A DNA stretch of 64,000 bases, taken from positions 1,736,001-1,800,000 of the forward strand of contig JACDTU010000001.1 of the NCBI GenBank assembly GCA_022376465.1. The letters run 5' to 3'. The notes beneath the pieces are model-generated. The model was not told where the DNA came from. It worked only from the letters and a program-made list of their open reading frames with translations, and searched no databases. Positions 11,211 to 21,415 of the stretch are shown in pieces. Source of the stretch: Cubamyces lactineus. Taxonomy: Eukaryota > Basidiomycota > Agaricomycetes > Polyporales > Polyporaceae. Both the position numbers and the translations under genes were made by a program. Within the stretch, counting starts at the first letter, position 1; every line of letters begins with the position of its first letter.

Positions 11211-12926
11211 TCCCTCAATGGGTCTGAACGCGCGAGCGTACCATGTCCGCCTTGGCTTGGGCATACACACGGCGCACCAGCTCTGGCGTCTGGAACCAAA
11301 ATAGATGGCATCTACTCCCCTCTTAGAAGCACCGTCCCTCTCTGTCTCCCCCGCCTCTATCTGCCCCCTCTTCGTCATTTATCCTCGTTGCACGGCTCGC
11401 ATCACCATCATGCCGCGCTTTCTGACACTCGTCACTTGTGCGCGGGTCACGACTGGTCATCGAGTCTGCTGCACCCACGTCATTTTGCGGGCACGTTGAT
11501 AATCGCCGCGCTATCTCGGTGATTCCCCAAAGGGTCCCAGCGGGCGATTGCCGCACAACGACTCGCTACGCCCTCATTCTCCACCATAATCCCCGCAATA
11601 TCTCCCATGTCTGCGTCCTACGTGACTCTGTCTCTTCCGGTGCTTGGTTATCGCTTCAGGTCCCCTGTGTCTCGCGTGTGCTCCCTATTCGCAGTCGCCG
11701 CCGTGTTGGTTTTGCGGCCTTGTTCATCTCTCGTCATCCAATGTATCAATCCGCCCATACCCCACTCAAATTATCATCATCCCTCACGGTTTTCATGCGC
11801 ACCCGCTCGCTGCATCGCACGCTCGCTTTCGTCGTCATTCCCTCCCTCGCATGACCGCCGGCGTTCCTTCTTCGCCTTCGCATTCCCGTTCACATTCATT
11901 CAACTCCCCCGTCTCTATTTCTCATCTCGTTTTCACCTGTGTATATGTCCTTCTCATATCTCCCCGTCTCTCCGTCTCCGTCTCTCTGCCTCTCTCCGTC
12001 TATACTCCAGGATTACTCACATGCTATCCCTCCTCGCTCTTCGTCCACAACATACACGGCATCTCTCTCCCTCCCCATTCTCCGTAGCTTCTCCTTCACG
12101 TTTCCTCCATGCCCCTTTCGACATGACAATCGCGGGTTTCTGTGTTGTGTGTGTCTAGTGTTATGTTGTATAACAGTAACGCGCCGCTCTCAACCCCCCT
12201 CCGGCGTTGTACCGCGTACACGGCTTTACGGGAGTCGGCGAGTGGTCCGGGGACGGTCCGTTGCTGTAGCAAATAGTGTACCATCATCCGTCGTATTATG
12301 CATCGTCTGATTATATCATCTGTTTTTGGCTGTTGTGGGTTTGCGTGAGAATGTGGGACACCCCCTTAGGTCGGCGAGTACGCCTTCGAGTTTCTTGGGG
12401 TTGCTCGCATGCAGGACCACCGAAATGGTTGCTCCTATGATCGCTAAATGCCACAATACGGATGTTCAGGGTGTGAATGTCATGTCGATCGAGCTGCCAC
12501 ACGGATGCGGTGCTTGGCGTGGGCACCCTTTCACAATATTACTTCGTGGGTATATATATATGGCCAGAAGAGTGGCATACTTGTTAGACATGAGATCTGA
12601 GAGCCTTTCTCGCTCATTTGCATAAGACCTACGCTCTGGGATCGTGTGCACGTACACGGTGTATGGTCGAACAGGCGCAAGAATGCGTATGTCAGAAACC
12701 CGAGAGCATATCCGAGTCGAGAGTGTTGCAACATATAGGCTATAGCGTCCGAAGCCTGAGCGCGAAGAAGGTCCACAAGAGCTCGCGCCCACGAATGACT
12801 TAAGGAAAAGGTACTTCCAGCGCCGCACATGCATCTACCGCACATTGTCACCGTGCAAGGTCCCAGTGGTATTCGAGGATATCCGACATGCATGCCAGCA
12901 TGCGAGGCGCTGGCAGCGTCTTGCGA
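11211..12926. other. Pyrimidine-rich intergenic stretch
   Basis: About 11340-12130 is unusually rich in C and T on the plus strand, giving overlapping Ser/Leu/Arg/Pro-rich open frames in all three frames that I read as composition artefacts. No motif or splice-coherent gene is seen. Confidence 0.5.
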
Positions 12927-14402
12927 TCAGTCCGCAGAATACGAAGGCGGGACGTCCGCTGGCACCGCATCAACACCTGAGCCCGAAGCCCCATCCGACG
13001 ACTCAGCAGGGTCTCCCACATCCGCGTTGAGCGCGACGAAGCGCACGCCCGAATCGGTGTGATACGTCGTCGCAGCCGGCAGCCGTCCGGGCACAGAGAG
13101 GATCCCCGCCTCCTCGGCCTTGCGCCTCGCCCCTTCGCTGAGCGGCCCCGCCGAGGTTGCGCGGGCGATGCTGACTGAATGAGGGGGTGATGAGGAGATG
13201 CGTGTGTAGTGGTGGGAGGAGGAGGAGGAGGCGCGTAGTAGAGGGTCTGCTATGAGGTCGCTTAAGGATGCGCGGGAGGGCGTGGCGTGGTGGTGGGCTT
13301 GGGGCGAATATGATGTCGAGGAGGGTTCTTCGTGGGTCGGTTTCGACGGTGCGGAGTCGTAGTATGCGTCCATCAGTGGCGCCTTGTCCCCTGTCAAGCA
13401 CAGAGCGTAAGTTTCGCGCCATTCTACCCATCCCGTAAATCGCGGAGAAAGAGAAAAGGGGGCTTACGGAACGAATACGGCTCAGCGACCATCGCAGACT
13501 GCATGAAGTACGCCTCCTGCAGCCTCAAGTGCCGCGCGCGCACGCACAAGAAGTAGAATGCAAGCCCCGCGGCGAACAGCAGCGTCACCCCGCCCACGAC
13601 CCCGCCCACGATCGCCGCCACGGGCAACCCGGGAGGTTTCGCTTGGGTCTGCGGCGCCGAGCTCAGCCCGGACCAGAACCCCCCGAGGAACCCATCCTGC
13701 CCCGCCGCCTCGCCCGAGACGATCTGCTGCGAGCCCGGCGCGGTCGGCGTAGCCACCGCCGCCGCCGATGCCCCGCCGCCCGTGGGCGTCGCGACGGCGG
13801 TCGCATACGCGATCGCGTCGAGCACGAACGGGAAGTCCGGCGTGTCGGCGTCGACGGTGATCCGGAGGGTGTGCGCGCGGCCCCGCGCGAGCGCCGTGTG
13901 GTTGTAGAACGGCACGGGGCCGTCGGTGTCGGTCGGGAGCGGGACGGAGACGCGCGTCGGGGGATGGTCGTCGAGCTGCACGGTCACGTTGGGCGCGAGG
14001 AGCGTGCCGGAGGCGAGCGCGGCGGCGGTGCGGGCGAGGTCGGCGCCGAGCTCGGAGGTGAGCGCGGCGAAGGCGGCGACGGCGAGACCTGGTGCGAGGG
14101 TCGCAGTCCGAGTGGGTGGGCTGCATGGTTAGCATAGTTGCGAAATGATGCAAGGCAGGCATGTGAGGGATGTGGGTGAGGGATGTGGGTGAGGGATGTG
14201 GGTGAGGGAAGGGGTGCTCACCTGAGAACTGCATCGTGGCGGACGCGCCGGGTGTGCCAATGGAGCCTGTGTCCTTGTACGCGCTCACGAATTCGGTGTG
14301 GTTCGTGTCGTGCTCCCACAGGCCCCCGTAGGATATCGACTGCAGGTCGCCGTCGTCCGCGACGAAGATGAAGGTGTCGTTCACCGAGATCGAGTCGGGC
14401 AT
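12927..14402 (-). CDS. Single-pass membrane protein with PPxY tail (paralogue 1), 3 exons
   Basis: Function unknown; a common agaricomycete architecture with an extracellular beta-rich region, one membrane helix and a cytosolic tail. Exons on the minus strand: 14402-14222, 14088-13468, 13390-12927; the model closes at 421 aa. No cleavable signal peptide is evident. The N-terminal part has the pattern YGG-W-(x)n-GASATMQFSG, followed by a second segment around TVQLDD and a Thr/Ala-rich stalk. The membrane helix (about residues 210-235) reads VAAIVGGVVGGVTLLFAAGL with a basic stop-transfer VRARH. The tail contains LSVPGRLP...TYHTDSG and ends VPPSYSAD, a PPxY motif of the type bound by WW domains such as those of Rsp5/Nedd4 ligases. 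Its neighbour shares the exon phases and motifs. Confidence 0.82.
14165..14208. repeat. 13-bp minisatellite in an intron
   Basis: GAGGGATGTGGGT repeated three times head to tail plus five further bases, inside the first intron (14089-14221) of the paralogue 1 gene. Confidence 0.85.
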
Positions 14403-15500
14403 CGCGTCCGTCGCAATAGTTCCCAAAGGGGGCTCGGAGGGAACGCTGGCAGTCTAGTGCTATTGTTGAATGTTCAAGTCGATTCGGCGCTGATATCAGT
14501 ACACGCTGCGGCGAGATTGCCCAACGCCTATCGGGTATACGGAGAGAGAGAGAAAAGAGAACGGCAGGAAGTGGGGGACGCACTCGCTCTGAGGCTGCCT
14601 TTTGAACAAAGCACCGCCGCGAGAACTCATCCCGATTCCTCGTCGAACAGCAACGCGCCGTGCTGAGTCCAGAGTTGATGTTCTTCATACTCTCGGGCCA
14701 CGGGCATCGAGGTAGCGCGCACGCCCGAGGTGGGCTGTTTCATGTCAATGCACTTCGTGATGCCTACCGCACGGGCGCACGGAAGATTGTAGACATGGCG
14801 GCCCTTACGCCGGCGTGGTTCAAGTTGTTGTTGGCGACGCGTCGAGGAGGAACCTGGTCATTGCGAGAACACGCCAGTTTGGATCTGTAACCATAACGTT
14901 CAGTTAATGTACGCGCATCTGTGCAGGCGATATGTGGAAAGGGAACATACTGGTGTAGAGGCGATAGGTAAGGCCCGTCATTGGGCCAGCCCACATTGTT
15001 AACGTTGACACGAACACAGCATGTGGCAGACGCGAACGGCGCCCATGGCCACGTCGTGGGATCCTTCATTGTTACGTAGGTTCGAGTGGCATGCTTGCCA
15101 AGCCTCCGAGTCCTGACGAACCATAGGATTGTTGCGATGCTGTGCTGAGATGCAATTTCAGTGGGAGAACCTGGTCAATGAGAGAATATCAAGGATTGGA
15201 TGGCGCCCGCCGCCTGGCAATCATACGCGGTGGGTGGCTATGGCGGGTGGCCCGTCTATGATCAAATGAATGTCATCGTGAATATGGATAGTAAGGTCAG
15301 TGACTCGATACACCTGATCGATGCCTAGATACAACGGAGACAGAAACTTGTATACACGGGGGACAACTAAAGGATTGAGGTATAAGTGCAAGCACAAATC
15401 CGAATCCGAATCATAACATACACCAGTCCTGCGTACGAACAACCACGCGACCTGGCCGCTCAGAGCACCTCCACCTCCACCTCCCGCCCACCGTCTAGTG
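14403..15500. other. Spacer between the two membrane-protein paralogues
   Basis: No supportable gene. It should contain the promoter and leader of paralogue 1 and the 3' end of paralogue 2. Confidence 0.5.
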
Positions 15501-16702
15501 CTACTTCTCGCTATATGTTGGAGGAACATCGGCGAGGTCAGGCACTGGCCCACTCGACGGCCCCGCAGCGTTGGGGTCGTTGAACCTGATCCCCGAATCC
15601 GCGTGGTAAGTCGCCGGCTGCGGGACGGACAGCACGCCCGCCAGCTCGGCTTTGCGTCGGTGCGCCGCGGCCTCGGAGCTTCCAGCGTTGCTAGGTGCGT
15701 ACGGAGAGCCGGGCTTACCCATGCCCACTCCGTAACCATAACCAGACTCGGCATCAGACGGGTCGGTGGCGAGCGTGCCCTGGCGAGCAAGAACTTGGGA
15801 CATCTGCGGGGTCGAGGTAGGGTGCATGAGGGGGTACGGCTCGGGCTTGGCGTCGACTGGATCGGATCGCAAAGGAACTCAGCATCCTGTCAACCGGAGG
15901 GGCACTATGGTGAGTATAACGAAGTGACACTGACCGGTTTCTCCAGAGAGCATATCACTGATCTTCGCGGGAGCATAGAAGAAGGCGCGGCCGCCCCGCC
16001 GCCTAGGGCGGATGAAAAGGTACCAGACGACGAGCGAGACAATGACAATGAGCGCAGTGCCGCCTATGACACCACCGACGATAGGACCGACGGGTGGGCC
16101 GCTATCCTGCTTGGAGGTGGTCTCAACGGGAAGGAGGCCCTGGATGAATCCTGACGTGCTGCTGTCGGGTGCGATCGTGTCCTGCGACGGCGGCTTTGTT
16201 GTGTTTTGTTCTGCTGCGTATATGATCCCGTCGAGTGCGAACGGAAACTCGTCCGTCATCTGGTCTATCCTGATAGTGATCGTGTGCATGATGCCGTCGT
16301 TCAGAGGACCCGCTGTGAAGAACGGGGACTCTGTCGAAACGGGGACCGTTACTTTGGTCGGCGTGTCGTCATCGAGAGTTACAGTCACGTTCGGCGGCGT
16401 GAGCGCGGCAGTTGCAGAAAGGTTCGCAGGCATCGCCGCAAACGCGAGCACGGCCAAGCCTACCGACAGGGGTTTCCTTAATTCACCGTAACAGAGTAGA
16501 ATGCATATTACATACCAGTGAAATTCATAGACGCAGTGCCTCCTGGGACGCCTTCAGAACCTGTGTTCTTGTACGCGCCATCCCAGTCCTCGCTCGTGTG
16601 TTGCCAGATAGCATCTTCACCCCCACCGTAAGAGATAGAGTCGAAGTCGGCGTCATCCGCCACATAAAGGAAGAGCCCATCGATGCTCGCCGAGTCAGGC
16701 AT
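15501..16702 (-). CDS. Single-pass membrane protein with PPxY tail (paralogue 2), 3 exons
   Basis: Paralogue of the preceding minus-strand gene, in the same orientation, about 1.1 kb upstream of it. Exons: 16702-16516, 16459-15935, 15856-15501; the model closes at 355 aa. It starts MPDS like its neighbour, keeps YGG...W and GTASMNFTG at the end of exon 1, then TVTLDD, a short stalk, and the helix VGPIVGGVIGGTALIVIVSL followed by FIRPRRRGG. The tail carries RRKAELAGVLSVP, ATYHADSGIRF and ends VPPTYSEK, again a PPxY motif. Both introns fall at the same places and phases as in paralogue 1. The tail is shorter. Function is unknown; a plasma-membrane sensor or wall-associated role is inference from topology only. 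Confidence 0.82.
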
Positions 16703-17503
16703 GGTCGTAAGTCGAGCAGAGATGCGTCAAAATATAAGATAGGCTGTAGCGTTGGTGTGAGTGTCAAATCACACCAGAGCCTACCAGAGCCAGCGAGCGA
16801 GTCGACTGGCGCGGGTGAAGAGAAGAAGGGAGGGGCTGAAATTGAAAAGTGGGCCAGCATGGACGCCCCAGGTCTCCTAGTTTTGTACGACGGCGTCGCT
16901 CGGGTTCCGATGGAGGGCGAAAAGCTGTTCGGGCATCACAAACTAGGCCGACGGAGCGTGTCTCAGAGGGGTCGCGAAGGGGCATCTGAAATTGACGTTA
17001 GGCACGACGCGACGATCGTCAACATGGGTGTGGGTACTTACGCCCGTCTAGCACCACTATACTTCAAGTACACCTGAGATTCTGGACGAATGCTTCCCAG
17101 CTACGATCATCCTTCACGGTAGCTTGGCCGCTGGGATATAGAGTTTGTTAGTGAGACAGCGTTCTGAGCAGTTAGGGCTGCACGTCCTCACCGATCCCAG
17201 GTAAGCCGTGTAGGCCCGCAAGGATTGATTTGCACGCCTGCCGAAGGCGCGACGGTAACTGAGACCACGCGATGATGCTGTACTTACGGACGTTCGGCAC
17301 CTTGAGCTCCCAATGATGCGAATAAACGGGCTCCACAACTTTGAAAGACAACCGCGTTGGCAGCTCTCCAAAAAAGCTGTGCAATAACGGCTAGGTAATC
17401 GGATATAAGGAGGGTGAGTGTGCAGTCAAGGACGAAGGCTGCTGCGTTGTCTGTGTAACATTATAACGATCACTGCGAGCACATCGACTTGTTTGTCCTA
17501 CCA

Positions 17504-18059
17504 TCACGCGCGGCGCGCACATGGTTTGTATGACAAGGTGGTCGTCCCGAACCGGGACCCTGCAATACCTACAATCGCCGTCATGTCCGGCATGAACTTC
17601 CAATTGGTCATGGAAAGCGCAAGCTTGTGCCTCCACGCACGCGGCAGTCGAATTTGCGACGGCCCAGGTCCGTGCGATTCTCCTACCTTCCGCATTTCCA
17701 CGGACGCCGTATTCATGGCGAAGTACTGGTGAGGCGCAGTCATTCTCAAGAGCACGAACATGCCAGGGCCCAAGGGCAGTGAGTGATATCCATAGTGAGC
17801 GTTGATGGTGGTTCCGAGCAAGTCGGAGGACACTATCGCTGCGGTCACCGGCACGACTTGGCGAACACTGTTCGCCAAGTCGTGCAACACGCCCGACGCG
17901 GTTGTCACAGATCATGTGGATCAGCGTGACGCGTCTCTCGCACGACGCGTACCTCGCCACGACTGTTGGAGCCTTCGCACCACACGCCCTAGGCTGATCG
18001 TAGACCAACATCAAGAACACACCGTTTGGCTCATGACACTGTAACAGCATCGGACACAA
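17504..18059 (-). pseudogene. Possible decayed membrane-protein gene
   Basis: Two overlapping minus-strand frames look mildly protein-like: one includes NGVFLMLVYDQP (18059 side), the other continues with SGVLHDLANSVRQVVPVTAAI and a hydrophobic stretch LPLGPGMFVLLRM. I could not find a start or a splice chain joining them. The hydrophobic pieces faintly recall fungal multi-pass proteins of the DUF6533 type, but this is weak. It may be noncoding. Confidence 0.2.
17851..17885. repeat. Perfect 35-bp palindrome
   Basis: Two 17-nt arms, GCACGACTTGGCGAACA and its exact reverse complement, flank a single C at 17868. The symmetry ends abruptly on both sides. Confidence 0.95.
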
Positions 18060-18472
18060 GGACTACTATTATAAAACGCGTAACTAAGCAGTCAGTACGC
18101 ACACGCCGCGCCGCACGTAGGTACGACGGACAGCCAGGAACGATGGTAGGTAGGTGAGGAGAGGACTCAAAGGGCAGGCCGCAGACGACGCACGCGCGGC
18201 CGGCCGCGCCACACCGTCGTCCCCATGGAGCGGCCCGCCGAGGCGGCTATGCAGACAACTTTCGTTCCAGCATGGGATGAGTGGTGGTGGTTCTCGATGC
18301 GAAAAGAGGGCGAACGAACTATGTGCGTGTGCAAGGTAGGCAGAGGAGGGGGAGCGGCAGGGAAGGCGCCTGCCGTTCCCCGCAGCGGACAAGAGGGGTA
18401 TCATGTACTAGGGGGGACGAGGTGGGTTGAGTGCGGGGAGATGGGGTTGGGTGCAATGTTGCTACTCGGTGC

Positions 18473-20366
18473 TCAAAGGGAGTGGCGCAGGCCGCCGAGG
18501 TGGCGCGCGTGCTTGCGCTTCTTCATTGCAGGAGCCGATCCGGCAGGACGGGGTTTGCTGCAAAATTTCCGTGAGATAAGGCCGTCAGGGCCGAGGTGTA
18601 ACGCGATACGTACCACTTGCGAGTCTCAGCGGGAGCGGAGGAAGTGCTGATAGAGCTGCTGACCGCTGCGCCGATATCGCTGTAAACTGATAAGTACCAC
18701 ACATAACCAAGGCGGCAAGGGACGAGCTTACAGGGACGCAGAGATGGAGACGGAGATCTCCGCCGTGGTCGACGTGGCCACCGGAGTCACAGAAGGGGTG
18801 ACGATGGCAACGGTAGTAGACAAGATGGACGTCGTGTCAGGATGGGTGAACGTCGACGAGACGACGGTGCTGGAAGGCGTCACAGATGAGCTAGATGACG
18901 CCGCACTGCTAGACGGCGGAGTTGACGAGGCCACGCTGCTGACGGGACTCGCTGATGAGGCGGGCGCACTCGGCGAGCTCGAAGCGGGCGGCGCTGGAGT
19001 GGACGTAGTCTGCGCGGCGGACGTGATGCTCGAGGCCGGCGGCGTCGAAGTGGGCACGGACCCTGCACCGGAGCCAGCAAGGGACGCGATGACGCCGTCC
19101 TGGAAGATGTCGTTCTGAGCGCCGTCATGGAAGCCGTAGAGGTCGTCATAGTACGGCGCGTGGTAGGTGTCCTCGAACATCTGCAAAGGGCCGAGTTAGA
19201 TTGGACGAGCAAATGGAGAATGCCTGCATGAGGTACTGACGTTGTTGCCCTCCCGCTGGTACCAATACATAGGCAGCTTGGCTCCGATGGTACAGTTGCC
19301 AGGAGTGGGGTCGGGCCGGCCGTTGTCCGGGTCAGCACCGCATCTACAGTTCATCAATCAATCTATGTACGCAGGTCTGTATGCTGTCCACCACATACCT
19401 GCGTGGAACGGCGGGCTTGCCAAGAGGCTGAGTGCCAACGTCGCCGGTGACCTTGCACTTGAAACCGTTCATGTAGACTGTAACATACACTGTCAGCAGA
19501 ATCCCCGACAGAGTCCGTATCATGACATACTCTGCTCAGAGCCGCTGTCAATCTGATGGAGTCGGAGGGTCAGAGCTTGTTGTCCTGTGTGCATCAACGA
19601 GGCAACACGTACCGAGTGAATCCAGAACCAAGCGCAATGGCAACCATCCTCCGGGCAAGCCGGAAGGTTCGGCACTTGGAACTTAGTGTGCATCTCCCAC
19701 ACACAGGTCTGGTTGACGGAGAAGATGACAAAGTCGTCCGGCTGCACGTCGTTGACGTCGGACTTGTACGCGATAGCCAGGGCGCAGCCCTTCAGGTCGT
19801 CGAACCCGGTGGTATGGTACTCCGACATGGGTGCGCCCGGGCAGGGTGAGTTGCTCCCATAGCCGACGTCTCCACTGCAAGTTTCTAACATATTAGATGC
19901 GACGAAGAAACGAGGGCGAGGACGATACTCGCCCTTGGGAAGAGTTGTAGTAGACAGTCGCTCCCTTGTCGCAAGACAGGATGCCATCCACCTCTCCACC
20001 CGCTTGGAGTTCGAAGAAGTCGCCAGGGTTAGGGGGGTAACCTATATGGCCGTGCTAAGATGCATTGTGGTTGAGGACCAAAGAGACGCGATATATTGCA
20101 GAACCCAAACATTTACTCACGAACCACCACTGGTCGAAGGTCATGTTGTAGAGGGGAACTTGAGGTCTGTTGTCGTACGGGAACGTCTGGTCCGTGACAT
20201 TGAATCCATACATAGCTGGAGTCCAGAAGGCTGGACAAACCAATGCAGTTAGCCATACTGCAAGTATGGTCGAACGCGACCAATTCCACGTACCAATGTG
20301 GGCGGACGCGGTGGACGCGAAGGCCGCGGCCGCGACGGCCAGGGAGGCTGGCAGGGCAGCGAGCAT
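18473..20366 (-). CDS. AA14 lytic polysaccharide monooxygenase, secreted, 10 exons
   Basis: Copper enzyme of the AA14 family, known for oxidising xylan coating cellulose in wood. Exons on the minus strand: 20366-20294, 20230-20121, 20054-19933, 19874-19613, 19552-19531, 19477-19399, 19343-19241, 19180-18732, 18679-18614, 18557-18473; the model closes at 456 aa. A 22-residue signal peptide ending TASA leaves His as mature residue 1 ([17 protein letters not shown]). The other copper ligands fit the published AA14 pattern: His in EYHTTG (mature 100) and Tyr in YMNGF (mature 176). Ten or more Cys are spread through the domain. After GAQNDIF comes a long Ser/Ala/Thr/Pro linker, then a short basic tail with MKKRKHARH. 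Intron 3 (19932-19875) must use a GC donor (GCGAGT) to restore the family sequence SSQGGDVG. Family assignment is firm; substrate is by family. Confidence 0.93.
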
Positions 20367-21415
20367 GGTGGCCTCGGGAGAAGGAGTGTCGGTTAGCTAA
20401 GGAGCGGCGGTGCCCGCGGAGGGCAGGGAGGAAGAGGCGAGAGGTAGGGAGAAGGGAGGGAGGGGGAGGAGGAGAAGGATATGTTGAACGACGGCGGAAG
20501 GAGGCCGGGTGTACCTTGCTCGCGTTCGCGCTGGGCTCATATAAGAATATTTTGGTGTGGCTCGCTGCTGTTTAATTGATCGCCAGTCTGCCGGGGCGGG
20601 AGTTCTGTACACGAGCCGATTGCCTTCGCCGCGCTTTCTGCCATGACGGCATCTCCTTGGTTACACTCCTCCTTCCTGTCATTCTTGCCCGCTCAGATGC
20701 ATCAGCCCAGGCAGCTTTTCCTCCAGCATTGGCAGCTAGTACTCTACTCCAGCATGTGCACATGTGGTCAGCCTCCATATGCCGTGCATCCTCCACAGCG
20801 CGCTGCACGCGTCCGCGGATAGCAACAAGGCGTCATCGCGACGCGCCAGCCACAAGGGCGATCGGAGAGCACGTTTAGCGGTATCGGCAGCGCAGTAAAC
20901 GCGCGCGCGCACCTTTGTTTGCCGGCACGCGCTAAGAAATCGATGGGACGCGATAAGTCGAAAGTCGAGTTGTGGTCAATTGGGGTCCTTTTACGCGGCT
21001 TTTCTTGGACACTTACCCGCGACGCGAGTTGCAATATGACTCTACTCTTCTTCCTGCCACGTCAGTCAGTCGAGTGAAGAGGAAGGAGGGCATTCAAAAT
21101 AGATCAAGGTAAAGCGGAAGTCAGCGTCTCGGATTTGCCACAGCTACGACCTACGCTACTACCTTCAGGTACAACTACTCGCTTTACCGAGCTTACAGCG
21201 CTGTCAGGGACGGCCTCTCAAGACTTCATGTTGCAGGCTTGGATACGAGACTGTTGGTCTAGTCGTAATTGATTCGCCCGCAATGCCACATCTAATGCCG
21301 GAAGAGTAACTTGGAATCTGGACTTATCTCAGCAGAGGTCGAGTCGAGACATGATCGCATGACATAACCCTAGATAAGGACCTCGGATAGATCCGGCATT
21401 CCCCGTCGAACCAAA
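20367..21415. other. Divergent upstream region of AA14 and the DUF6729 gene
   Basis: No gene is supported. It separates two divergently transcribed genes and must contain both promoters. A TTATATGA-like element on the minus strand near 20537 lies about 170 bp before the AA14 start codon. Confidence 0.45.

Larger units (their letters stand above)
16703..18472. other. Intergenic region with a possible gene remnant
   Basis: Apart from the possible remnant at 17504-18059 and the palindrome within it, I see no gene. The right end is the 3' flank of the AA14 gene. Confidence 0.45.

Noticed and set aside
11340..12310. Several long overlapping plus-strand frames
   Set aside because: Strong C/T bias opens all three frames at once; none has a motif, consistent splice sites or codon pattern.
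18728..18730. TAA as the stop of the AA14 protein
   Set aside because: It is part of a GTAAGC donor, and two downstream exons continue in phase with matching composition and a natural stop.
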